Part shown: one piece after another, positions 43,847-51,321 of the stretch | How positions within the stretch are numbered: the first letter of the stretch is position 1 | How the letters are laid out: every line of letters starts with the position of its first letter | Assembly (NCBI GenBank): GCA_902799875.1 | Contig: CADCCH010000005.1 | Location: 1-64,000 of the forward strand | Length of the DNA: 64,000 nt | Direction of reading: 5' to 3' | Origin: an uncultured Bacteroidales bacterium | GTDB taxonomy: Bacteria; Bacteroidota; Bacteroidia; Bacteroidales; Paludibacteraceae | The notes under the pieces: generated by a model | The model's input: the letters and a program-made list of their open reading frames with translations, nothing else | Database searches by the model: none | Told to the model about the DNA's origin: nothing | Translations under genes and position numbers: made by a program

Positions 43847-44646
43847 AAGTTATTTTTGAACATATCGACAACGCCCGTGACTTAGGTGGGATGACGGGTG
43901 CCGGTGGACGGGAAATTCGTCCGCACCGGTTGCTACGTACGGCCCATCTGCACGATGCGTCTGATGCCGATGTAGCACGATTGAAGGAAGAGTTTAACCT
44001 CTGCCGGATCTTTGATTTCCGTTCCATGAACGAGTTCAACGCCGTACCGGACCGCGAGATAGAAGGCGTGCAGCATCATCTGCTTCCCACCATCGACATG
44101 CGTGCCGAGCAGCAGACCGGTAAGCCGATTCCGGACGAGGCGTTTTTAGAATTAGACCGTCATATTGTCAACTACAGTTTTTATCCCGAAGTGCAGATGA
44201 TGGCGGCGAATATGTATCCCTCGCTCATTCGATCGGAGTTCAGCCAACTGCAGTATGCCGCTTTTCTGCGTCTAATCATTGAGGCACCGGAAGACGGTGG
44301 TATTTTGTGGCACTGCGCCCAGGGTAAGGACCGAACCGGTTGGGGAGCAGCCTTCCTGATGTTCGCCCTTGGTGTGAGTCGCGAAGATATCATTGAAGAT
44401 TTTGAGCAGAGTAACGAACATTACCGACCGATAGTGAACAAACTGAACGCGGACGTACTCGCGCGTGGAGGCGGTGAAGCGGAGATGGCTGTCATACAAG
44501 CTTTTATGGGTGTCAGTACACCTAATTTTATCTCCACGCTGGATCTGATTGACCGCGAGTACGGCGGTATGATGACCTATCTGCAGGACATTCTCTGTCT
44601 GACGCACGATGATTTGCAAACCCTTAGAAAACGATACTTAATATGA
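43843..44646 (+). CDS. Tyrosine/serine protein phosphatase (DSP-like)
   Basis: 267 aa. The P-loop is HCAQGKDRTGWGAA (CxxxxxR, Cys near 166), and the N-terminus NARDLGGMTGAGGREI followed by LLRTAHLHDAS is characteristic of the tyrosine phosphatase family 3 (Y_phosphatase3). These act on phosphotyrosine/serine or phosphoinositides; the partner is unknown. It overlaps the HD gene and PreA by 4 bp each, so it closes a translationally coupled signalling block. Confidence 0.9.
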   Translation: MKVIFEHIDNARDLGGMTGAGGREIRPHRLLRTAHLHDASDADVARLKEEFNLCRIFDFRSMNEFNAVPDREIEGVQHHLLPTIDMRAEQQTGKPIPDEAFLELDRHIVNYSFYPEVQMMAANMYPSLIRSEFSQLQYAAFLRLIIEAPEDGGILWHCAQGKDRTGWGAAFLMFALGVSREDIIEDFEQSNEHYRPIVNKLNADVLARGGGEAEMAVIQAFMGVSTPNFISTLDLIDREYGGMMTYLQDILCLTHDDLQTLRKRYLI

Positions 44647-46100
44647 TGCACAGTAACGAAGAGGTAGCTCGCTGCCTTTTATGCGAAAATGCCCCTTGTG
44701 GTGCCAAAGTGGCACGCGCCATCCGCGCTTTACGCTTTGATAATCTCTGGACCGCCCACGAGATCTTCAGCCAGATCAACGATACGGAGATAGAAGCCGC
44801 CGAGAAAGCGTGTATCCATTACGACAAGCCGATACGTATTGCAGAGTTAAAGAAGGCTGTGCTGAATAATCCGAATCATCCGAATAATCAGAATCTACCG
44901 TCTCTCGAACTGAATTTCTGCGATATGGTCTGCGAGAACCCGTTCTTCCTGGCCTCTTCGGCTATCTGCACCAACTACGACATGGTCGCACGGGCTTTTG
45001 AGGCAGGCTGGGCAGGGGTGTTCTATAAGACCATCTGCAAGCAGGATATCCGTGAAGTGAGTCCTCGTTTCGATGCCGTTCGCAAAGAAGGTACGCCGTT
45101 TGTGGGATTCCGAAATATGGAGCAGTTGAGCGAGAACCCGTATGAGATGGACTTTGAGATCCTGCATCGGTTGAAGGTCAACTATCCCACCAAACGGGTC
45201 ATTGCGTCCATCATGGGACAGAGCGAAGAGGAGTGGATTGAGTTGGCCAAGATGGCTGAAGACGCAGGCTGCGATGCGGTAGAGTTGAATTTCTCCTGTC
45301 CGCAGATGAAGTTATCCGGTCTGGGTTCGGATATCGGTCAGAGCAATGACCTCATCCTCTGCTACACCTCCTGCATCAAAGAGGCCGTCTCCATACCCGT
45401 TATTCCGAAGATGACGCCGAACATCATGTCCATGCGCAATCCGGCGCTGGCGTGCTATTATGCCGGGGCGCACGGTATCAGTGCCATCAATACGATCAAG
45501 TCCATCACCATGAGTCATGACGCCGAAGTAAGCGACAAAAAGACGATATCCGGTTATTCGGGTAAGGCCGTCAAACCGATTGCGTTGCGTATGATTTATG
45601 AGATGACAGGCGACCCGGTAATCCGCAGAGCCGGTATCGAGAAACACCTGGATATCAGCGGTATCGGTGGTATCGAGACCTGGCGCGATGCACTGGAGTT
45701 CATCCAACTCGGCTGCCGTAACGTACAAGTCTGTACAGCCGTCATGCAGTACGGTTACCGTATCATCGATGACCTTAAGTTAGGTCTGCAGCACTATATG
45801 CAGGAGCGTGGTATAACTGAACTCAAGAAACTGGTGGGTGAGGAACTGAAGAACATTGTGCTGCCGTCTGATCTTGACCGTGAGACGATGGTCTTCCCGA
45901 AGATTGACCGAGACAAATGTATCGGCTGCGGACGCTGTTATATATCCTGTATGGATGGTGGACACCAGGCGATCAGTTTTGACGAAGACCGCAAACCGCG
46001 TATCGTCGGCACCAAATGTGTCGGCTGTCATCTCTGCCGTCTTGTATGTCCAACCGGTGCGATTGGTCAAGCCAAACGAATGCTCAAACCACAAAAATGA
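44643..46100 (+). CDS. preA: Dihydropyrimidine dehydrogenase subunit PreA-like, with N-terminal extension
   Basis: 485 aa; about 75 aa longer than usual PreA. Residues 1-70 contain RCLLCENAPCGAK, half of the cysteine motif that normally starts the partner PreT. Residues about 90-400 are the FMN barrel (NFCDMVCENPFFLASSAI, ELNFSCPQM, SGIGGIETW), and the C-terminus has two 4Fe-4S motifs (CIGCGRCYISC and CVGCHLCRLVC). The two parts are joined by an Asn/Pro linker encoded by a 9-mer array. No PreT gene is adjacent. The reaction would be NAD(P)H-linked pyrimidine reduction; an alternative electron donor is possible. Confidence 0.88.
   Translation: MMHSNEEVARCLLCENAPCGAKVARAIRALRFDNLWTAHEIFSQINDTEIEAAEKACIHYDKPIRIAELKKAVLNNPNHPNNQNLPSLELNFCDMVCENPFFLASSAICTNYDMVARAFEAGWAGVFYKTICKQDIREVSPRFDAVRKEGTPFVGFRNMEQLSENPYEMDFEILHRLKVNYPTKRVIASIMGQSEEEWIELAKMAEDAGCDAVELNFSCPQMKLSGLGSDIGQSNDLILCYTSCIKEAVSIPVIPKMTPNIMSMRNPALACYYAGAHGISAINTIKSITMSHDAEVSDKKTISGYSGKAVKPIALRMIYEMTGDPVIRRAGIEKHLDISGIGGIETWRDALEFIQLGCRNVQVCTAVMQYGYRIIDDLKLGLQHYMQERGITELKKLVGEELKNIVLPSDLDRETMVFPKIDRDKCIGCGRCYISCMDGGHQAISFDEDRKPRIVGTKCVGCHLCRLVCPTGAIGQAKRMLKPQK
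44862..44897 (+). repeat. In-frame 9-mer array in preA, unit CCGAATAAT
   Basis: Units CTGAATAAT, CCGAATCAT, CCGAATAAT, CAGAATCTA encode NNP-NHP-NNQ type tripeptides in the linker between the Cys-rich extension and the FMN barrel. Confidence 0.85.
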
Positions 46101-46837
46101 ACATCGAACACCTGACACGAAAGTTTCATAAAGCCTGCGCAGATTACGGCCTTATTGAGGACGGAGATCATATACTGATAGGCTTGAGCGGCGGCAAAGA
46201 CAGTCTGCTGCTGACCGAACTGTTGGGTCGGCGTGCCAAAATCTACAAACCCCGCTTTCATGTCACAGCGCTTCATGTACGGGTCAAAGAACGCGACTAC
46301 CAGACCGACCTTAGTTATCTGGAGCATTTCTGTCAGCAAGCCGGTGTGCCGCTCGTGGTAAGGGACACGGAGATAGGCGAGGCTCCGAAAAATCAGAATA
46401 ATCCGAATAATCTGAATAATCCGTGCTTTTTATGTGCCTGGTATCGCCGCAAGATGCTTTTTAACACGGCGCAGGAGTTGGGTTGTAACAAAATCGCTTT
46501 CGGGCATCACCGTGACGACGTGATAGAGACGATGCTGATGAACCTCATCTACCAGGGTGCTTTTGCGACCATGCCGCCGATGTTGCAAATGGATAAAATG
46601 CCCATCCGTATCATCCGTCCGCTATGCCTGATAGACGAGGCGGCTATAGTGGCGTACGCAGCGCAACAGAATTATCAAAAACAAACCAAACTATGCCCCT
46701 TTGAGCATGTCAGCGCACGGGATAAGGTCAAGAAACTCTTGGCGGACATCAAAGCCCTTAATCCCGAAGCCATGGACTGTATGTACGGGGCGTTGACGAA
46801 CATAAAAGCGGCCTATCTGCCGCAGTTGAAAGTTTAA
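46097..46837 (+). CDS. TtcA-like PP-loop tRNA thiolation protein
   Basis: 246 aa from the ATG at 46097 that overlaps the preA stop (ATGA). The PP-loop is GLSGGKDSLLL (residues 30-40), with the iron-sulphur CxxC in CFLCAWYRRK and GHHRDDVIETMLMNL. The family thiolates cytidine-32 in tRNA. An Asn-rich 9-mer insert (NNPNNLNNP) lies immediately before the CxxC. Related PP-loop proteins of other function cannot be excluded. The stop is inside a GTTTAAT/GTTTAAA array. Confidence 0.85.
   Translation: MNIEHLTRKFHKACADYGLIEDGDHILIGLSGGKDSLLLTELLGRRAKIYKPRFHVTALHVRVKERDYQTDLSYLEHFCQQAGVPLVVRDTEIGEAPKNQNNPNNLNNPCFLCAWYRRKMLFNTAQELGCNKIAFGHHRDDVIETMLMNLIYQGAFATMPPMLQMDKMPIRIIRPLCLIDEAAIVAYAAQQNYQKQTKLCPFEHVSARDKVKKLLADIKALNPEAMDCMYGALTNIKAAYLPQLKV
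46385..46420 (+). repeat. In-frame 9-mer array in the ttcA-like gene, unit CCGAATAAT
   Basis: Units CCGAAAAAT, CAGAATAAT, CCGAATAAT, CTGAATAAT; encodes PKN-QNN-PNN-LNN. Same unit as in preA and the NfnAB-type fusion. Confidence 0.88.
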
Positions 46838-46852
46838 TGTTTAAAGTTTAAA
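46825..46852 (+). repeat. Heptamer array, unit GTTTAAA, ttcA-like/DUF486 junction
   Basis: Units GTTGAAA, GTTTAAT, GTTTAAA, GTTTAAA. The upstream stop TAA (46835-46837) is in unit two; the next ATG follows 2 bp after the array. Confidence 0.92.
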
Positions 46853-46854
46853 GA

Positions 46855-47226
46855 ATGAACGCGTTATACACTATTTTACTATTACTGGCCTCCAACATCT
46901 TCATGACGCTGGCGTGGTACGGTCATCTCAAACTGCAGCAGATGGGATTTTTCACCAATTCTACGCCGCTCATCTTTGTGATCCTGCTGTCGTGGGGCAT
47001 CGCTTTCTTTGAGTACTGTCTTCAAGTGCCCGCCAACCGGATGGGATTTATCGGAAACGGAGGAACGTTTAACCTGATGCAACTCAAGGTGATCCAAGAG
47101 GTCATCACGTTGGTGGTTTTTGTCATTTTCTCCGCGATCGCCTTCCACATGGAGTTGAGGTGGAACCATTTCGTAGCCTGTCTGCTCCTGATTGCGGCAG
47201 TCTATTTTGTGTTTGGATTTAAATAA
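46855..47226 (+). CDS. DUF486 small membrane protein (DMT-like)
   Basis: 123 aa with four membrane helices. The internal FFEYCLQVPANRMGF, then FNLMQLKVIQEVI, is the DUF486 signature, a family related in size to small multidrug-resistance transporters but with no established substrate. It begins 2 bp after a heptamer array and precedes a sirtuin by 8 bp. Confidence 0.9.
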   Translation: MNALYTILLLLASNIFMTLAWYGHLKLQQMGFFTNSTPLIFVILLSWGIAFFEYCLQVPANRMGFIGNGGTFNLMQLKVIQEVITLVVFVIFSAIAFHMELRWNHFVACLLLIAAVYFVFGFK

Positions 47227-47234
47227 TTGTTACT

Positions 47235-47930
47235 ATGAATATCGTTGTTTTCACAGGCGCCGGAGTGAGCGCCGAGAGTGGTCTGGGTACCTTCCGTGAC
47301 TCGGACGGTTTGTGGGAGAAATACCGCATCGAAGATGTATGTACCCACGAGGCATGGTTGCGCAATCCGCAGTTATGTGTCGATTTCTACAACGCACGAC
47401 GCAAGGATACGTTGGCCGCCCAACCTAACGCGGCCCATGTAGCTATCGCCAAGTTACAACAAGCCATCCCTGGTACACGTGTCATCACGCAGAACATTGA
47501 CGATCTGCACGAGCGTGCGGGTGCCAAAGAGGTGGTCCATCTGCACGGAGAGATCACCAAACTACGTTCAGAGAACAACGAGACAGCCACCGTGCCCTTG
47601 GAGGGCTGGGAGCAACACTATGGCGATCGTCATCCGGATGGATCGTTATTGCGACCATACATCGTTTTCTTCGGAGAAGGTGTACCGTATTTCGATGAGG
47701 CTTGTCGTATCGCCAGTCAGGCAGATATCATGGTCGTTGTGGGCACAAGTCTCAACGTTTATCCGGCAGCATCCCTAATTCATTACGCACCGGCTAACTG
47801 TCCGATCTATTTCGTCGATCCTGGTCAGCCGGAGTTCGGTATGTGGGCGGATCGGATCACGCATATTCGGAAACCTGCTACGCAGGGTGTACCTGAACTG
47901 GTAGAAAAATTGATTGCAGAAAACCGATGA
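47235..47930 (+). CDS. cobB: NAD-dependent protein deacylase, sirtuin class III
   Basis: 231 aa. NAD-binding GAGVSAESGLGTFRDSDGLW (residues 8-27), catalytic TQNIDDLHERAG and HLHGE, and VVGTSLNVYP. The usual zinc cysteines of the small domain are absent: the segment between HLHGEI and FFGEGVPYF contains none. I believe this is normal for Bacteroidota CobB proteins. It overlaps menA by 4 bp. Confidence 0.93.
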   Translation: MNIVVFTGAGVSAESGLGTFRDSDGLWEKYRIEDVCTHEAWLRNPQLCVDFYNARRKDTLAAQPNAAHVAIAKLQQAIPGTRVITQNIDDLHERAGAKEVVHLHGEITKLRSENNETATVPLEGWEQHYGDRHPDGSLLRPYIVFFGEGVPYFDEACRIASQADIMVVVGTSLNVYPAASLIHYAPANCPIYFVDPGQPEFGMWADRITHIRKPATQGVPELVEKLIAENR

Positions 47931-49189
47931 ATCCGTATATCCAATCATTGCGATTAAGAACATTACCGCTGTCCGTGTCGGGTATTATCCTCGGCACGGG
48001 TCTGGCAGGTTTTCAAAACGGACTGGTCTTCGCGCTTGCGCTCTGTACCACCCTCTGTCTGCAGATTCTCAGTAACCTCTGTAACGAACTGGGGGACGCA
48101 CTCAAAGGCACGGACACCGACCAGCAGGGACGCGAAGCCTATGGCTTGCAAGCCGGTACGATCACCGTACAGCAGATGAAAACCATGATTCTGCTCTTTA
48201 TCGGTCTGAGCATCGTTTTCGGTACCGCCCTCGTCTGGACGGCATTCGGAACGTTGTTCAGCGAGCCAAGTTGGGTCTTTCTCGGACTCGGTGCATTAGC
48301 CATCGTAGGGGCCATCAAATACACCCTGGGCAAACACAGCTACGGGTATATCGGACTCGGAGACCTCGGGGTTTTTCTGTTCTTCGGACTGCTCAGTACG
48401 ATTGGTGGCTACTACCTGCAGACACAAACCATTACCGCCGAGATCATCTGGCTGGGTGCTGCCATCGGCTTGCCCTGCGTGGGGGTACTGAACCTCAATA
48501 ACATCCGTGATATGGCGCACGACATCGAGCACGGCAAACGAACGTTTGCTTCCCTGCTCGGTCCGGTCGGAGCACGCATCTATCACACGTTTTTGCTTGT
48601 CGGCTGCCTCACAATTTTTGTTTGTTTTGGGCACTGGTGGACACTTGCCATCCTGCCTGTCTGGGCCTGGCATTTATATTACCTCTACACCCACACCGAT
48701 CGGCTCGACCGTCACATGCCTATCCTGATGTTCACCACGCTGGCTGTCGCTGTGTTAGCCCTCCTGCCTACTGATTTTAACCGGCCGTCGAAAGTGGAAC
48801 AGTACAAGGCCGAGAAGCATATTCAGGACAGTATTCGTTTAGAAGAACAAGTGCGCAGTCTGGCGTATTACGAGTCCGAATTGGAGCGTTTGATGCCGGT
48901 AGCGGACAGTTTGATTGCGCTCTTTCATTACGAAAAAAATGACAAATACCAGGATCACGGTAACTATGTAGTGACCGGTAAAAACGGTGTACGTATTCTG
49001 GTTCGCGATGACGGAAAAGAGATCCTACTCTACCAAAACGGCAAACGAATGGAACACACCGATGACCCCAAATACGATCAGGCAGAGCACCTGCAAATTG
49101 TCATTTCGGACATCAAAGAACTTGAAAAACGGATTGCAAAAACCTCTTTAGAGGTGCAAAAATACCAAAAACGGCTACAAAAAGATTAA
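47927..49189 (+). CDS. menA: MenA prenyltransferase fused to a C-terminal coiled-coil domain
   Basis: 420 aa, where MenA usually has about 300. Residues 1-285 form the UbiA-type polytopic enzyme that prenylates 1,4-dihydroxy-2-naphthoate in menaquinone synthesis: NELGDALKGTDTDQQGREAYG (first Asp-rich site, taken in two parts) and LNLNNIRDMAHDIEHGKRTF. From about 290 a soluble part follows, with helical EQYKAEKHIQDSIRLEEQ, a small beta region (NYVVTGKNGVRILVRDDGKE) and a terminal coiled coil. The role of the extension is unknown. It is the last gene before a promoter at 49194. Confidence 0.88.
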   Translation: MNPYIQSLRLRTLPLSVSGIILGTGLAGFQNGLVFALALCTTLCLQILSNLCNELGDALKGTDTDQQGREAYGLQAGTITVQQMKTMILLFIGLSIVFGTALVWTAFGTLFSEPSWVFLGLGALAIVGAIKYTLGKHSYGYIGLGDLGVFLFFGLLSTIGGYYLQTQTITAEIIWLGAAIGLPCVGVLNLNNIRDMAHDIEHGKRTFASLLGPVGARIYHTFLLVGCLTIFVCFGHWWTLAILPVWAWHLYYLYTHTDRLDRHMPILMFTTLAVAVLALLPTDFNRPSKVEQYKAEKHIQDSIRLEEQVRSLAYYESELERLMPVADSLIALFHYEKNDKYQDHGNYVVTGKNGVRILVRDDGKEILLYQNGKRMEHTDDPKYDQAEHLQIVISDIKELEKRIAKTSLEVQKYQKRLQKD

Positions 49190-49193
49190 TATG

Positions 49194-49225
49194 CTTGCAT
49201 ATATGCAAGATTTTTTGTAACTTTG
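49194..49225 (+). promoter_or_regulatory. Promoter of the SRPBCC-psd unit
   Basis: CTTG (49194-49197), 20 bp, TAACTTTG (49218-49225). The -33 box is in the palindrome CTTGCATATATGCAAG (49194-49209), as at 60928. Confidence 0.72.
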
Positions 49226-49249
49226 CGCCCACAATTAAAATGCAGTAGT

Positions 49250-49681
49250 ATGGCAGAATCAAAATACGAAAGCAAAATCACCTCCGCACCTTGCTCGGCG
49301 GCGCAGATTTATAAGGTATTAAGTAACTTGCAGAACTTGGAGCGGGTGAAAGACCTCATCCCCAAGGACAAGATCCAGGAGATGGATATTGAGCCGGATC
49401 GCGTACGTCTCAAAGTAGATGGCCTGGCGCAGAAAATCACCATAGCTATCGTCGATCGTATTGAGAACGATACCGTGAAATTCGGTGCAGAGGGCATTCC
49501 GATGGATGCCAACTTCTGGATTCAGATGAAAGAGGTAAGTCCGACGGATACACGCCTCAAACTGACCATCAAAGCGGACATCCCGTTTATGTTCAAAATG
49601 ATGGTGGAGAAAAAACTGCAAACAGGACTCGACCAGGCAGCCGACATGCTGGCGCAGTTCCCTTACCAAATGTGGCAATAA
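49250..49681 (+). CDS. SRPBCC/polyketide cyclase-like small protein
   Basis: 143 aa, alpha/beta hot-dog-like START fold as judged from the pattern SAPCSAAQIYKVLSNLQNLERVKDLIP, a run of strands (RLKVDGLAQKITIAIV, RLKLTIKADIPFMF) and a long C-terminal helix. Such proteins bind lipids or hydrophobic ligands; the ligand here is unknown. It has its own promoter and is followed after 4 bp by psd, so it may be lipid related. Confidence 0.75.
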   Translation: MAESKYESKITSAPCSAAQIYKVLSNLQNLERVKDLIPKDKIQEMDIEPDRVRLKVDGLAQKITIAIVDRIENDTVKFGAEGIPMDANFWIQMKEVSPTDTRLKLTIKADIPFMFKMMVEKKLQTGLDQAADMLAQFPYQMWQ

Positions 49682-49685
49682 GATT

Positions 49686-50375
49686 ATGAAAAGACCCAGA
49701 ATACACAGAGAAGGACGCGGCTTAATCGTGGGTACCGTGCTGCTCCTGTTCATCATCAATGTACCTATCTATTTGTTTGTGCAGCCTCATTGGATCTTTG
49801 CCGTTACACTCATTCTAACGGCAATGCTGCTCGTGTTTGTCACCTATTTCTTCCGCAATCCGGTTCGCGTGTTGGAGATCGATGATCCGAATTTTATCAT
49901 CGCACCTGCAGATGGTCGCGTGGTGGTGGTAGAGCCGACCGACGAGAACGAGTATTTCCATGAGCGCAAGTTGCAAGTGTCCATCTTCATGTCGCCGTTT
50001 AACGTGCATGCCAACTGGTATCCGATCGAAGGTACAGTGCTGGTTAGTGAGCATCAGAAAGGACGTCACCAGGGAGCATGGTTGCCCAAGTCGAGCACGG
50101 AGAACGAGCGTTCACTGGTAGTCATTGAGACACCCAACAAAGTGCAGATTGCCATTCGTCAGATTGCCGGTGCGATGGCACGTCGTATCGTAACGTACGC
50201 CAAACCCGGTCATCAGGCGCACCGTAACACCCACCTCGGTTTCATCAAACTCGGATCACGCGTGGATATGTACCTGCCCTTGGATACAGAGATGTTCGTC
50301 GCTGTGGGTGAACACGTTCGCGGGAACGAGACCATCATCGGACGTCTCGCGGACCAAGAAAAGAAAGAAAAGTGA
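49686..50375 (+). CDS. psd: Phosphatidylserine decarboxylase
   Basis: 229 aa. Makes phosphatidylethanolamine, the main zwitterionic lipid. An N-terminal hairpin of two membrane segments (17-32 and 38-58) precedes IIAPADGRVV. Self-cleavage at Gly-Ser in FIKLGSRVDMYLP would produce the pyruvoyl group, as in short-type Psd. pssA is not adjacent here. It lies in the unit with the SRPBCC protein and probably deoC (21 bp further on). Confidence 0.93.
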   Translation: MKRPRIHREGRGLIVGTVLLLFIINVPIYLFVQPHWIFAVTLILTAMLLVFVTYFFRNPVRVLEIDDPNFIIAPADGRVVVVEPTDENEYFHERKLQVSIFMSPFNVHANWYPIEGTVLVSEHQKGRHQGAWLPKSSTENERSLVVIETPNKVQIAIRQIAGAMARRIVTYAKPGHQAHRNTHLGFIKLGSRVDMYLPLDTEMFVAVGEHVRGNETIIGRLADQEKKEK

Positions 50376-50396
50376 AACAATTAAAATCATACGACC

Positions 50397-51275
50397 ATGA
50401 ATTTTGAAGAATTATTTGCGCAGTACCCCTGCCCGTTTACCGATGAGCAAGTAAAAGCTCAAGTAGCTGACATCGAAGCAAAACATTTTGCAGAGAACAA
50501 CAACGTAGAGGTATGGAAAGAGTGCCTCCACCAGATCGACTATACCACGCTGAGTGCCGATGACACGATTGCTAAAGTGGAGTTTATGGCAAATGCTGTA
50601 AACACCTTCGAGGCGAAGTTCCCGGGCGTACCCAACGTAGCAGCTATCTGTGTGTATCCCGCGATGGCAGAGTACGTACGCAAAGCCCTCAAGGATCCGA
50701 AATTCAATATCGCTTGCTGCTGTGCCGGCTTCCCCGCTGCTCAGACTTTCCCGGAGATCAAAGTAGCCGAGACCGCGATGGCACTCAAGATGGGTGCAAC
50801 CGAAGTGGACATCGTGCTCTCCGTTGGTAAGTTCCTCGAAGGCCGTTACCAGGAATGCTGGGATGAGATCCGCGAGATTAAGGACGTTTGCAAAGAACAC
50901 CATCTGAAGGTTATTTTGGAGACCGGTTTACTCAAGAACGCAGAGAACATCTGGAAAGCTTCTATCCTTGCTATGTCCGCAGGTTGCGATTTCATCAAGA
51001 CCTCTACCGGTAAGATCAGCGTGAACGCTACACCGGAGGCTACCTTCGTTATGTGCCACGCTATCAAGGCTTGGAAAGAGAAAACCGATATCAAGATGGG
51101 TTACAAACCTGCCGGTGGTGTCTCCACAACCGACGAGGCGGTACAGCACTTTACCCTCGTCAAAGAGATTCTTGGCGAAGAGTGGCTCAATAACGAGTGG
51201 TTCCGTTTCGGTGCTTCCCGTCTGGCAAACAACCTGCTCTCCTCTATCGTGGGAAAAGAAACGAAACATTTTTAA
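50397..51275 (+). CDS. deoC: Deoxyribose-phosphate aldolase
   Basis: 292 aa. Cleaves deoxyribose 5-phosphate to glyceraldehyde 3-phosphate and acetaldehyde in nucleoside breakdown. The barrel shows AAICVYPAM, EVDIVLSVGKF, LKVILETGLL and the Schiff-base motif CDFIKTSTGK. About 40 residues longer at the N-terminus than E. coli DeoC, as in many Bacteroidota. The stop abuts an octamer array. Confidence 0.95.
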   Translation: MNFEELFAQYPCPFTDEQVKAQVADIEAKHFAENNNVEVWKECLHQIDYTTLSADDTIAKVEFMANAVNTFEAKFPGVPNVAAICVYPAMAEYVRKALKDPKFNIACCCAGFPAAQTFPEIKVAETAMALKMGATEVDIVLSVGKFLEGRYQECWDEIREIKDVCKEHHLKVILETGLLKNAENIWKASILAMSAGCDFIKTSTGKISVNATPEATFVMCHAIKAWKEKTDIKMGYKPAGGVSTTDEAVQHFTLVKEILGEEWLNNEWFRFGASRLANNLLSSIVGKETKHF

Positions 51276-51314
51276 CTAGTATCCTAGGTTCCTAGATTCC
51301 TAGGCTCCTAGTCT
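51275..51314 (+). repeat. Octamer array, unit CCTAGGTT, deoC/NfnAB junction
   Basis: Units ACTAGTAT, CCTAGGTT, CCTAGATT, CCTAGGCT, CCTAGTCT. Each carries TAG. The array fills the 46-bp gap between the two genes almost completely. Confidence 0.88.
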
Positions 51315-51321
51315 TATCAAA

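Noticed and set aside
47235..47930. Sirtuin without zinc cysteines as a degenerate copy
   Set aside because: The NAD and catalytic motifs are complete, and to my knowledge Bacteroidota CobB proteins commonly lack the zinc cysteines.
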